Numbered from the stretch's first letter, positions 1-7,687 are shown. The stretch: DNA of 21,359 bases from an uncultured beta proteobacterium (GCA_903843315.1 CAIMPQ010000095.1:1-21359); one strand, 5' to 3'. Made by a program: numbers and translations. The notes: a model not told the origin generated them from the letters alone.

Positions 1-356
1 GAAAGTTGGGTGGCAGCAGACAATGAGCCAACCACATAATTCACTTTATCTTTTTCAATTAACTCTAATGTACGGGTAGCTGCTTCACCCGGATTTAATT
101 TGTCATCACGCACCAAGAGTTCGGCTTTGCGACCATTAAATCCACCTGCATCATTAAATTCTTTAATGGCAAGCTCAGCTGCCTTCACTTGATCCTGAGC
201 TTCTGCTGAAAATGGTCCGGTTAAGGGGGTTGGAAAACCGATCTTAATTGTGTCGGTTTGAGCGTTAGCAATATTTAACCAAAGTGGGGTGCTTGCAGCT
301 GCAGCTCCACCAATCAGCATCTTTCTTCTAGTTTGATTCGTAACTTTTTGTTTCAT
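1..356 (-). CDS. ABC transporter substrate-binding protein, LivK-like (partial, 3' end outside window)
   Basis: Translating leftward from the ATG at 356-354 gives an open frame to the window edge (about 118 residues). A basic N-terminus containing TRRKMLIGG, a hydrophobic alanine-rich stretch and a likely cleavage site after ANA (near residue 32) make up an export signal; the paired arginines resemble a Tat signal. The mature part starts with KIGFPTPLTGPFSAEA and continues with a segment rich in GGFNGRKAEL and RDDKLNPGEAA, as in type I periplasmic receptors for branched-chain amino acids, amides or aromatic acids. A strong ribosome site, GGAGGAGA, lies just upstream. It is the fourth gene of the leftward set after the regulator, VOC and monooxygenase genes (76-base gap), so it probably delivers that pathway's substrate. 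The ligand cannot be read from the sequence. Confidence 0.85.
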   Translation of the reverse strand, partial: MKQKVTNQTRRKMLIGGAAAASTPLWLNIANAQTDTIKIGFPTPLTGPFSAEAQDQVKAAELAIKEFNDAGGFNGRKAELLVRDDKLNPGEAATRTLELIEKDKVNYVVGSLSAATQL

Positions 357-432
357 GGTTGTCTCCTCCATTTAAAACTTTGTTTGATTAAGAATACTTT
401 TTTATTATGTAAATCTTAACTGATTGCACCAA

Positions 433-1674
433 TTAATGCGTGGATTCAGGTACTGCTTTCCCTTGGGCCAATAAATCACTAATATCTATGGCGGTTTCTG
501 CCATAACAGTATCGGCATTTCTTTTGAGCTTATCGTTATCCCTTGTGCCTTTACTGCCCTGGGCCTGCATATAGCGACCCAAATACTGTGCTCTAGCGAC
601 TACCTGCTGCCCTAACTTCAGACGTTCATCCCCGTAGGCTTTAAGGGCTTCTGGAGTGGCACCTAGGTTGGAGATATGTTTGGCAATAACGATGGCTTCA
701 TCTCCCGCCTTAGTCACACCCATGCCTACATGCGGTCGGCCCACAAATGCTGCATCGCCCATCAAAGCAACCCTGCCAAAAACAATTTGCTCAGAACGTA
801 CGTCATAAATAGCTTGTAAAAATGGAGAGGCCGTTTTTTCTAATATCTCAGCATATTGTGGCGCTAGGATTGCTTGAGCCACTTTACGCATATTGGCAAT
901 ATGCTTTGCAGAAACTTTAGAAGGGGGGATACCAGTAGGATGGTAGTGGCCATCATCATCCGTTAGCAGCTCGATAAGCTGCTCAGCCTCAGAGGCAGGT
1001 CGGTACCAAACAAAGTTATAGCGTCGTTTGCCTGGACGGGTGTCGTTTCCAGATCCTGCTACTGGGTACCCCAGCATCTGCTCGCCATTGGGTAGACAAA
1101 ATCCAAAATAGTTAAAGAGTGTATCTAGTGTGTTCTGAGACAGTACCGATTCGTCACATACTCCGCGCCAAGCAATATAACCTGCATATTCAGGCTGAAT
1201 CTCGGGAGCAAGCTGTGCCCGAACTCCAGAGCGGATACCATCGGAAGCAATTAATAACTCTGCCTCATAATGACTGCCATCTTCGCAGCCAACTTGCACT
1301 GCATTCGCATCCTGAGTCACTGTTTTTACCGTTTTACCTTGCAGGTAACGCTCAGCAGGAAAGCTTTCCTTGAGCATGTGATACAGGCGGCTCCAAGAGG
1401 TAAGAATTTGAGGGAGTGCCATTTCACCCAGAGTCTTCCCATCAGCGCCTAAGGTTACACGCTTTGTCACTGGCACTCCAAGGGAATCATCAACAGTTAC
1501 TCCGGCGGCGCGCAAGGCTTCGGCCAGTGCATCATGTGTAACAATTCCTGCTCCGCGACCATCCAAGGATCCGGTAGCCTTTTCTAACAAGGTGACATCA
1601 TGACCTTGTCGCAGCAAAATATTTGCCGCAAACAAACCGCCAAGAGATCCACCAACTACCAGTATTTTTGCCAT
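433..1674 (-). CDS. FAD-dependent monooxygenase, 2,6-dihydroxypyridine 3-hydroxylase-like
   Basis: 413 residues, the normal size of a single-component class A flavin hydroxylase. The N-terminal Rossmann motif is VVGGSLGGL (residues 6-14), followed by LLEK at the end of the second strand. A DG motif sits in LIASDGIRSGVR, and the FAD-ribityl motif GDAAFVGRPHVGMG begins at residue 306. The GGSLGGL form, the AGYIAWRGV segment and the RPHVGMG motif are those I associate with the 2,6-dihydroxypyridine 3-hydroxylase branch rather than with 4-hydroxybenzoate or UbiH hydroxylases. These enzymes use NAD(P)H and O2 to hydroxylate an already hydroxylated ring. Its start is 8 bases from the VOC gene stop, so the two are probably co-transcribed. 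The molybdenum hydroxylase encoded divergently would be a logical earlier step. The substrate is not known. Confidence 0.85.
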   Translation of the reverse strand: MAKILVVGGSLGGLFAANILLRQGHDVTLLEKATGSLDGRGAGIVTHDALAEALRAAGVTVDDSLGVPVTKRVTLGADGKTLGEMALPQILTSWSRLYHMLKESFPAERYLQGKTVKTVTQDANAVQVGCEDGSHYEAELLIASDGIRSGVRAQLAPEIQPEYAGYIAWRGVCDESVLSQNTLDTLFNYFGFCLPNGEQMLGYPVAGSGNDTRPGKRRYNFVWYRPASEAEQLIELLTDDDGHYHPTGIPPSKVSAKHIANMRKVAQAILAPQYAEILEKTASPFLQAIYDVRSEQIVFGRVALMGDAAFVGRPHVGMGVTKAGDEAIVIAKHISNLGATPEALKAYGDERLKLGQQVVARAQYLGRYMQAQGSKGTRDNDKLKRNADTVMAETAIDISDLLAQGKAVPESTH

Positions 1675-1682
1675 ACTATCTC

Positions 1683-2141
1683 TTAAGCTGCCTTAGCATC
1701 TAAAGCAGACTTCTCTTCGGCTGGGTAATTTAATTCAATCACTACACCATTGGGGTCATCCAAAAAAATTTGATGCAGCTTGAGAACCGGAACAGTGCGC
1801 TCGCGGTACGGAACTTTGAATTGCTTTAACAGCGCTATCTTTTCTTCTAAGCCCGTAGCAAAGAAAGCGATGTGATCTACCGCACCAGAGCCATATAGGG
1901 AGCTAGGGTCACGCTCTCCCAAGTATTGCTTTAATCCGTTTGGATCGTTCTTATCAATAGCGATGAGGTGAAGTACAGCATTGGCCCAGCTGCTCTCATC
2001 ACCGTTATATAGCCATACTCCAGGGAAAGGAAATTCTGGGCGTGGCCCCACAGTAAGGCCGAGCAGTTTGTTAAAGAACTCTGTGGTCTTTTCAATCTCG
2101 AGACTGCGGATGGAGAAGTGATTGAGGCTTAAATTAGTCAT
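1683..2141 (-). CDS. VOC superfamily protein (glyoxalase/extradiol dioxygenase fold)
   Basis: 152 residues. The two beta-alpha-beta-beta-beta modules of the vicinal oxygen chelate fold are visible: LNHFSIRS...FFNKLLGL at the start and VDHIAFFATG...LDDPNGVVIELNY in the second half. Candidate metal ligands are H8, H58, H90 and E136, in the usual positions. The DDPNG turn before VIELNY is typical of the family. The size fits a one-domain lyase, isomerase or small dioxygenase. It lies 14 bases downstream of the TetR-type gene and 8 bases before the flavin monooxygenase, so it probably acts on the same pathway, possibly on the hydroxylated ring product. Whether it cleaves a ring, isomerises or only binds cannot be told from sequence. 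The ribosome site AAAGG precedes the ATG. Confidence 0.85.
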   Translation of the reverse strand: MTNLSLNHFSIRSLEIEKTTEFFNKLLGLTVGPRPEFPFPGVWLYNGDESSWANAVLHLIAIDKNDPNGLKQYLGERDPSSLYGSGAVDHIAFFATGLEEKIALLKQFKVPYRERTVPVLKLHQIFLDDPNGVVIELNYPAEEKSALDAKAA

Positions 2142-2155
2142 AGTTACCTTTGAAA

Positions 2156-2848
2156 TTAAGCAAAGAGGGCTTTTGCTGACAGGAGATAGGAACGAATGCG
2201 ATCACGAATAATGTCTTGCTCTGCATCCGGGCTACTATCATCATAAATAGCTTGGCCATAGATCCAGCGGCGCATACCAATATAAAAGATGCCACCATGA
2301 AGCCCCATTAAGAATTCTAATTCTCGTTGGGTTGGCTTAGGTCTAGTTGAGCGATCACAGTATTTGCGTGTTTCCCGAATGAGTCTTGGCAGTAGACGAG
2401 AACGTAAAAGCTCAAAGAATCGATCGCTGATAGAGTGATCGCTTAAGCCAGAGAAAATCAAAATACGGACAAAGTCATAGGTGAGCACAGTATTGCTATA
2501 GTCAAGATAAAAGGCGTTCAACTTTTCTTCGGGGGAGAGATGCTTGTCATCAAGTAACTCATCCCATTCAGGCTTCCATCTGGATTCAAATACTTCCTTG
2601 TAAACCTCTTTGATCAACGCTTCTTTAGTGGGGAAGTAATGGTAGAGCAGGGTATGGGTAACCCCTAACTCTTTCGTAAGATTTCTTAATTGACCATCGA
2701 TACCATGTTTAGCAAAGAACTGAATGGCCCGATCCAGGATTTGACGCTTCCGGTCCGCAGTATTCATGCGGCGACGAGCCGGCGCTATTTCCTCAGCCAA
2801 ATTGGAGGCTTTTCTGATGCCAGAGGTGCGGTCTTCATTAAAGCTCAT
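2156..2848 (-). CDS. TetR/AcrR family transcriptional regulator
   Basis: 230 residues. After a 30-residue polar extension comes a TetR DNA-binding domain: RKRQILDRAIQFFAKHGID, then the helix-turn-helix LTKELGVTHTLLYHYFPTKEAL (about residues 57-78). The C-terminal two thirds is helical and variable, as expected for a ligand-binding and dimer domain. It is the first gene of the leftward set and is divergent from the molybdenum hydroxylase genes, the usual arrangement for a local repressor that controls both its own operon and the opposite one. The ATG at 2848 has only a weak ribosome site; M28 is an alternative start that would remove most of the polar extension. The effector is unknown, but a pathway substrate or intermediate is likely. 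Confidence 0.88.
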   Translation of the reverse strand: MSFNEDRTSGIRKASNLAEEIAPARRRMNTADRKRQILDRAIQFFAKHGIDGQLRNLTKELGVTHTLLYHYFPTKEALIKEVYKEVFESRWKPEWDELLDDKHLSPEEKLNAFYLDYSNTVLTYDFVRILIFSGLSDHSISDRFFELLRSRLLPRLIRETRKYCDRSTRPKPTQRELEFLMGLHGGIFYIGMRRWIYGQAIYDDSSPDAEQDIIRDRIRSYLLSAKALFA

Positions 2849-2870
2849 GAATTCTCAGGGTTTATCCGAA

Positions 2871-2889
2871 TTTGGACTTATTGACCAAA
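2871..2889. promoter_or_regulatory. candidate operator palindrome
   Basis: TTTGGacttattgaCCAAA has five-base arms around a nine-base spacer. It overlaps the proposed -35 box of the rightward genes and lies 23 bases from the TetR-type gene start, so binding there could affect both directions. The arms are short, so this is a candidate only. Confidence 0.35.
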
Positions 2890-2908
2890 AGTTAAATAAT
2901 GGTACATT
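2881..2908 (+). promoter_or_regulatory. candidate sigma-70 promoter of the molybdenum hydroxylase genes
   Basis: A -35 box TTGACC (2881-2886, five of six matches) and a -10 box TACATT (2903-2908, four of six) are separated by 16 bases. Transcription would start near 2915, about 45 bases before the first start codon. Assigned by eye. Confidence 0.45.
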
Positions 2909-2960
2909 GTTGAGCAGTTGGTAGATAAGACTCTATTCGTACAAACCCCAAGGAGACCCA

Positions 2961-3437
2961 ATGGAACTAAATGGTGAGCAACTGATAGCCGCTCCTATCC
3001 CTGATGTGTGGAAGGGATTGAACGATATTGATGTACTTGCCAAGTCCATTCCGGGTTGCGAGGAAATTAGTCGAATTTCCCCTGAAGAGGTCCATGCCAA
3101 GGTGATGTTCAAGATTGGACCCGTAAGAGCACGTTTTTCTGGGAAATTGCTTCTGAGTGACATCATTCCAGACCAATCTTGCTCTATGGCATTCGAAGGA
3201 TCTGGCGGCGCGGCTGGTTTTGCTAAAGGTCGCTCCCGTGTGGAGCTTAAGCAAACCGAAGGTGGGACGCTCATTTCTTATACAACCGAAGCATCAATCG
3301 GTGGGAAGCTGGGACAAATTGGTGGACGTTTAATTAGCGCTTCCGCCAAAAAGATTGCCGATGACTTTTTTCTAAAATTTGCAAAAGAGTTAGGCGGGGA
3401 AGCGGTAGCACTGGATTCCGGTGCTAGTAGTGAATAA
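2961..3437 (+). CDS. coxG: CoxG family SRPBCC protein
   Basis: 158 residues with the START/SRPBCC fold features of CoxG: an N-terminal strand ending in PIPDVWKGLND, then SIPGCEEI, GFAKGRSRVELKQ and the glycine-rich GGKLGQIGGRLI before a C-terminal helix. In carboxydotrophs CoxG is associated with placing CO dehydrogenase at the membrane; relatives occur with many molybdenum hydroxylases whose substrates are not CO, where the role is unclear. It has a strong ribosome site (AAGGAG, from 2950) and is the first gene of the rightward set, 87 bases before the FAD subunit. Just after the stop codon another frame encodes a lysine-rich run to 3483, which may be a lost C-terminal tail (see findings). 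Confidence 0.88.
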   Translation: MELNGEQLIAAPIPDVWKGLNDIDVLAKSIPGCEEISRISPEEVHAKVMFKIGPVRARFSGKLLLSDIIPDQSCSMAFEGSGGAAGFAKGRSRVELKQTEGGTLISYTTEASIGGKLGQIGGRLISASAKKIADDFFLKFAKELGGEAVALDSGASSE

Positions 3438-3524
3438 AAAAGTAACTCAAAAAATAACCAAAGTAAAAGCTAAGCAAAAATAAAAAGCATTAAAGCTTGA
3501 TTGATTAGTGGTGGAGGAGACGCA

Positions 3525-4379
3525 ATGAAAGCAGCAGTATTCGATTACGTAAAGCCAAAAGCTCTGCAGGACGCTTTGTCTTTACTTGCTGAAGCGGGTG
3601 ATGATGCCCGTTTAATCGCTGGTGGACAGACTCTGCTTGCGACTCTCAATATGCGTTTATCAGAACCAAGCATTCTGATTGATATTACGGATTTAGCTGA
3701 ACTTAAAGGGATTACGTTGGTAGGTGATCGCTTGAGAATCGGTGCATTGGTTACCCATACTGAAATTGAAGATTCTGAGTTAATTGCTAAGCATGCACCC
3801 TTATTAAAAGCAGCCGCACCCCATATCGCTCATCGCGCAATTCGCAATCTAGGCACCTGGGGCGGCTCTCTTGCGTATGGGGATCCAGCAGCAGAATGGC
3901 CGGCATGTAGTTTGACACTGCGGGCCACCATGATTATTCAGGGTCCTACTGGAGAGCGTCGAATTTCTGCTAACGATTTCTTTATTGATTTGTACACCAC
4001 CTCCTTGGAGCCAGATGAAATTCTAGTAGCCACTGAAATTCCGCTTGCTAGTAGCCAAGAAGTCTTTTATTTCCATGAACTGGCAAGACGTCATGGTGAT
4101 TACGCTGTAGCAGGCTTGGCAGCCGTCGCGCAAAAGCAGGGCGATGTTTTGAGTCAATGCGCTTTTACCTTTTTCTCGGTCAGCTCTAAGCCTGTCATGG
4201 CAACAAAGGCTCAGGATTTGGTTGATGGACAAAAGCTCAATGAGGAAGTGATTGGCAAAGCGGTAGCTGCTGCGCGTGCTGAGATCGAAACCATTGCTGA
4301 TATCACCAATAGCGCTGAAGCTAAACAACACCTCATCGGTGTCTTGCTTGAGCGTGGTCTAAAGCACATGCTGGCGTAA
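3525..4379 (+). CDS. molybdenum hydroxylase FAD-binding (medium) subunit
   Basis: 284 residues from the ATG at 3525, chosen because GGAGGAGA (3513-3520) sits just upstream; an ATG at 3501 would add eight residues including part of the ribosome site. FAD-contact motifs of the CoxM/xanthine dehydrogenase FAD subunit family are present: AGGQTLLATL at 32-41 and GTWGGSLAYGDPAAE at 110-124. The C-terminal CO dehydrogenase flavoprotein domain follows. The subunit passes electrons from the iron-sulfur subunit to the final acceptor. It lies between the CoxG-like gene and the iron-sulfur gene in a same-strand set, giving the medium-small-large order usual for this enzyme class. Confidence 0.92.
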   Translation: MKAAVFDYVKPKALQDALSLLAEAGDDARLIAGGQTLLATLNMRLSEPSILIDITDLAELKGITLVGDRLRIGALVTHTEIEDSELIAKHAPLLKAAAPHIAHRAIRNLGTWGGSLAYGDPAAEWPACSLTLRATMIIQGPTGERRISANDFFIDLYTTSLEPDEILVATEIPLASSQEVFYFHELARRHGDYAVAGLAAVAQKQGDVLSQCAFTFFSVSSKPVMATKAQDLVDGQKLNEEVIGKAVAAARAEIETIADITNSAEAKQHLIGVLLERGLKHMLA

Positions 4380-4424
4380 AAGAGTAAGAACTAAGACAAA
4401 TAGAAAAAGTATTTGGAGATCTAG

Positions 4425-4934
4425 ATGAGCCTGAAGAAACACATTTCAATGACAGTCAATGGCGTTCTTGTGAATGCCGAAATTGAACCGCGTAGACATT
4501 TAGTTGATTTCTTACGCGAAGATTTGCACTTAAAGGGCCCACACCTCGGTTGCGAGCAGGGCGCTTGTGGAGCTTGCACTGTCAAAGTGAATGGCCAAAT
4601 TATCCGGGGTTGTTTATTCCTAGCGGTACAGGCTAATGGTGCTGTAGTCGAGACTATTGAAGGATTGACAAAGAGCGGAGCTTTAGCTGATCTGCAAGAA
4701 TCTTTCATGCGCCATAACGCAATGCAGTGTGGTTTTTGCTCTTCTGGAATGTTGCTTGCCGCTGCAGAGCTGATTGAGAAGCAGCCAAAGGCCTCGCGTG
4801 AAGAGGTGCGCGAGTGGATTTCTGGAAATTACTGTCGCTGCACTGGTTATCACTCCATCGTCGACGCGATTATGGATGTATTGGAGGCTCGTGCAAAGGG
4901 TCAAAAAATTAAACCGGTTGTTGCACACGCTTAA
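4425..4934 (+). CDS. molybdenum hydroxylase 2x[2Fe-2S] (small) subunit
   Basis: 169 residues. The N-terminal plant-type ferredoxin domain carries cluster cysteines C43, C48, C51 and C63 (GCEQGACGAC, then GC). The C-terminal four-helix domain carries C102, C105, C137 and C139 (QCGFCSSG and NYCRCTGY). All eight cysteines are present, so the electron path from the molybdenum site to FAD looks complete. The glutamine before C102 is the residue that contacts the molybdopterin cofactor in relatives. Length is normal for CoxS-type subunits. It starts 45 bases after the FAD subunit and ends 20 bases before the large subunit, consistent with one transcript. Confidence 0.95.
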   Translation: MSLKKHISMTVNGVLVNAEIEPRRHLVDFLREDLHLKGPHLGCEQGACGACTVKVNGQIIRGCLFLAVQANGAVVETIEGLTKSGALADLQESFMRHNAMQCGFCSSGMLLAAAELIEKQPKASREEVREWISGNYCRCTGYHSIVDAIMDVLEARAKGQKIKPVVAHA

Positions 4935-4954
4935 CGGATTTAGGAAAACGCATT

Positions 4955-7351
4955 ATGAATAAGCCAAGTGATTTAAAAGGTCTGGTTCTCGATCCCGTTA
5001 CCAATGATCAGCGCTATATCGGCAATAGTGAGCCAAGACATGGCGCACGACGCTTGCTAGAAGGTCAAGGCACCTACATTGATGATATTCAGCTCCCACG
5101 CATGGGGCATGTAGTTTATTGGCGCTCACCAGTAGCGCATATGAAGATTGGAAAAATCCATGCTGATCATGCCAGCAAGATGCCTGGTGTTCTGGCTGTG
5201 GTAGATGGCGTCCAAATGGCAAAAATTTGTAAACCCTGGGTAGGTACCTTAGGTCACCTCATTGGGATGAAATCCGCACCTCAGTATGCATTAGCAATTG
5301 GTCGCGCTTGTTGGCAGGGTGAACCGGTAGTAGCGGTAGTTGCTGAAACTCGAGCTCAAGCTGAGGATGCCTTGCAGCATATTGAAGTGGAGTGGGAAGA
5401 ATTGCCTGCGGTGGTTTCGATGGAAACAGCCTTAGATCCACAAACCCCATTAATTCATCCTGAGTTGGGGGATAACCTCTGTTTCACCCGCAGCTTAGAT
5501 GTGGGCAATGTCGATGAGGTATTTGCCACTGCTGATGTGGTTGCAGAAGCAAGCTTTGGATTTGGACGCCACACTGGCGTGACTCTAGAGCCTCGCTGCC
5601 AAATTGCTGATTACAATCCGGGCGATCGTCGCCTTACTGTCTATCACTCTCAACAAGCGCCGCACATGATGCAAGATTTGTACTGCCGTCAGTTTGGTTT
5701 ATCTGAATCGGATGTGCATGTGATCTGTAAGGATGTGGGCGGATCGTTTGGTATTAAGGTGCATGCCTATCCCGATGACTTCGCCACTGTAGGACTGTCT
5801 ATGATGTTAGAGCGTCCAGTGAAGTTTGTTGCCGATCGTTTAGAGTCATTCACAAGTGATATTCATGCACGTGAGCACCGTATTAAAGGTCGCATTGCTG
5901 CTAATAAGGAAGGCGATATCTTGGCCTTCGAGATTGATGACCTCACAGCGATTGGTCCTTACTCGATGTTCCCTAGAACTAGCGCAATTGAAGGTAACCA
6001 AGTTGTCAATTTGGTGGGCGGACCATATAAGCACCAGCACTATCGAGCCAAGTTGAATGTAGTTTTCCAAAATAAAACACCCACTTGTCAGTACCGAGGC
6101 GTGGGTCACCCCATTGCTTGCGCAGTTACCGAAGGCTTGGTTGACTTAGCTGCGCAGAAATTACAGATGGATCCACTGGAGTTTCGTAAACGCAATGTGA
6201 TTCCAGATGATGCCTATCCTTGTTCAGGGATTTCAGGAATTAAGCTAGAAGTGCTGTCACACGAACAGTGCTTGCGTACGATTGAAAAGATGATGAATTA
6301 CTCAGCTTTGCGCAAAGAGCAGGCCGAGCTTCGTAAAAAGGGGATCTACCGAGGAATTGGTTTTGCAACCTTAATTGAGCTAACGAATCCAAGTCCAGCA
6401 TTTTATGGGGTTGGTGGTGCGCGGATTGCCTCACAAGATGGCGCTTCCGTAAGGCTTGATCCTAGTGGAGTTGTGTCTGTGCTGATTGGTGTAGGTGAGC
6501 AAGGCCAGGGCACTGAAGGTATCTATGCACAAATTGCGGCAGATGCAGTTGGCGTTTCTATTCATCAAGTACGCATCGTTACTGGCGATACGGATGTTAC
6601 GCCGTACGGCGGTGGTACTTGGGCATCGCGTGGTGCTGGGGTAGGGGGCGAAGCGGTGTTATTGGCCTGTCAAGCCCTGCAAGAGAATATTCTGAAATTG
6701 GCTGGCGCGATTTTGAATCGACCCGTTACAGAGTTAACGGTTCATCGTAGCCACGTTTTGGATAAAGCAACTGGCGAGCAGTTATTGCCATTTAGTGAGA
6801 TTGGCCGAATTGGATATTTCCGGACGGATACTTTGCCCCCCGGTTTTTCAGCTGACCTCATGGTGACGCGTCATTACACCCAAAAAGATTATCCATTTAT
6901 CTTTACAAACGGAGTTCAAGCTTCTTATGTAGAGATAGATCCTGAAACTGGCTTCGTAAAGTTATTAAAACACTGGGCTGTAGAGGATTGTGGTCGCGTA
7001 ATTAATCCCATGCTGGTAGATGAACAAGTACGTGGAGCAATTGTTCAGGGTATTGGGGGTGTTTTATTCGAAGAGTGTCTATATGATGAAAGTGGCTTAT
7101 TGCGAAATGGCAGTATGGCCGATTATCTAGTGCCAATGGCAAATGAGATGCCTGATATTGAAGTTGCTCACGTTGAGACTCCAACTCAATCATCGAAGTT
7201 GGGTGCAAAGGGTGCAGGTGAGGCTGGCACTGCTGGAGCTCCAGGTGCGGTAATGAATGCGATCAATGATGCCTTGTCACCATTTAATGTAGCCGTCTTT
7301 GATCAGCCCATTACCTGTGAAAAAATCCTGCGGGCATTGGGCAAGATTTAA
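4955..7351 (+). CDS. molybdenum hydroxylase molybdopterin-binding (large) subunit, not CO-dehydrogenase type
   Basis: 798 residues, typical for the catalytic subunit of CoxL-like xanthine dehydrogenase family enzymes. The N-terminal a/b hammerhead domain starts at RHGARRLLEGQGTYIDDI. Cofactor motifs follow: GGSFGIKVHAYPDD, GEQGQGTEGIYAQ and GAKGAGEAGTAGAPGA, with the catalytic glutamate E756. The active-site loop reads CQYRGVGHP (C378-P386). CO dehydrogenase has AYRCSFR there with a cysteine that binds copper; here that position is G382, so CO oxidation is unlikely. The enzyme should hydroxylate a carbon next to a heteroatom or an aldehyde carbon using water. No maturation gene of the CoxD, CoxE, CoxF or XdhC type is in the window. 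The gene is co-directional with its FAD and iron-sulfur partners. Confidence 0.93.
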   Translation: MNKPSDLKGLVLDPVTNDQRYIGNSEPRHGARRLLEGQGTYIDDIQLPRMGHVVYWRSPVAHMKIGKIHADHASKMPGVLAVVDGVQMAKICKPWVGTLGHLIGMKSAPQYALAIGRACWQGEPVVAVVAETRAQAEDALQHIEVEWEELPAVVSMETALDPQTPLIHPELGDNLCFTRSLDVGNVDEVFATADVVAEASFGFGRHTGVTLEPRCQIADYNPGDRRLTVYHSQQAPHMMQDLYCRQFGLSESDVHVICKDVGGSFGIKVHAYPDDFATVGLSMMLERPVKFVADRLESFTSDIHAREHRIKGRIAANKEGDILAFEIDDLTAIGPYSMFPRTSAIEGNQVVNLVGGPYKHQHYRAKLNVVFQNKTPTCQYRGVGHPIACAVTEGLVDLAAQKLQMDPLEFRKRNVIPDDAYPCSGISGIKLEVLSHEQCLRTIEKMMNYSALRKEQAELRKKGIYRGIGFATLIELTNPSPAFYGVGGARIASQDGASVRLDPSGVVSVLIGVGEQGQGTEGIYAQIAADAVGVSIHQVRIVTGDTDVTPYGGGTWASRGAGVGGEAVLLACQALQENILKLAGAILNRPVTELTVHRSHVLDKATGEQLLPFSEIGRIGYFRTDTLPPGFSADLMVTRHYTQKDYPFIFTNGVQASYVEIDPETGFVKLLKHWAVEDCGRVINPMLVDEQVRGAIVQGIGGVLFEECLYDESGLLRNGSMADYLVPMANEMPDIEVAHVETPTQSSKLGAKGAGEAGTAGAPGAVMNAINDALSPFNVAVFDQPITCEKILRALGKI

Positions 7352-7354
7352 AAC

Positions 7355-7376
7355 ATATCTTCGCGTTTGAAGATAT
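7355..7376 (+). repeat. hairpin just after the large-subunit stop codon
   Basis: An eight-base perfect stem (ATATCTTC / GAAGATAT) with the loop GCGTTT begins four bases after the stop codon and is followed by TTTCCC. It may protect the transcript end or be a weak terminator; a stronger one lies downstream. Confidence 0.5.
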
Positions 7377-7437
7377 TTCCCATGGTCAAGTGTTGATTAT
7401 TGAGTGCGGTAGTTGTATAGGGCTTACCGACAATAAA

Positions 7438-7464
7438 AAAACCCAGGAACAAGTCCTGGGTTTT
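7438..7464. terminator. two-way intrinsic terminator
   Basis: Arms AAAACCCAGGA (7438-7448) and TCCTGGGTTTT (7454-7464) form an 11-base stem with loop ACAAG. Runs of A on the left and T on the right give U-tails in either direction, so it can end both the rightward molybdenum hydroxylase transcript and the leftward cold-shock transcript. Confidence 0.85.
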
Positions 7465-7483
7465 CATGATGATCTAAGGACAA

Positions 7484-7687
7484 TTAACCAGCTTGAATAT
7501 TGGTAGCCTGTTTGCCTTTAGGACCTTGGGTAATATCAAACGTTACCTTTTGGTTCTCTTGGAGGGTTTTGAAACCACCCATATTGATTGCGCTGAAATG
7601 CGCGAACAACTCTTCTTCACTATCATCAGGTTTGATAAAGCCAAAACCTTTTGCATCATTAAACCACTTAACTATTCCGGTAGACAT
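7484..7687 (-). CDS. csp: CspA family cold-shock protein
   Basis: 67 residues, one cold-shock domain. The start MSTGIVKWFNDAKGFGFIKP contains RNP1 (KGFGFI) and is followed by RNP2-like LFAHFSAI. The protein binds single-stranded nucleic acid and acts as an RNA chaperone. The ATG at 7687 is chosen because it gives the exact family start and is preceded by GGAG; the frame stays open further upstream but that part shows no homology I can recognise. The gene stands alone, between a two-way terminator and a promoter that would give a leader of about 100 bases, as is typical for csp genes. Confidence 0.95.
   Translation of the reverse strand: MSTGIVKWFNDAKGFGFIKPDDSEEELFAHFSAINMGGFKTLQENQKVTFDITQGPKGKQATNIQAG

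Noticed and set aside
4023..4331. 102-codon open frame opposite the FAD subunit
   Set aside because: It is a shadow of a well-supported gene; the translation shows no motif.
4955..7351. CO dehydrogenase
   Set aside because: The gene order resembles cox, but the large subunit lacks the AYRCSFR loop and no maturation genes are nearby, so CO oxidation is not supported.
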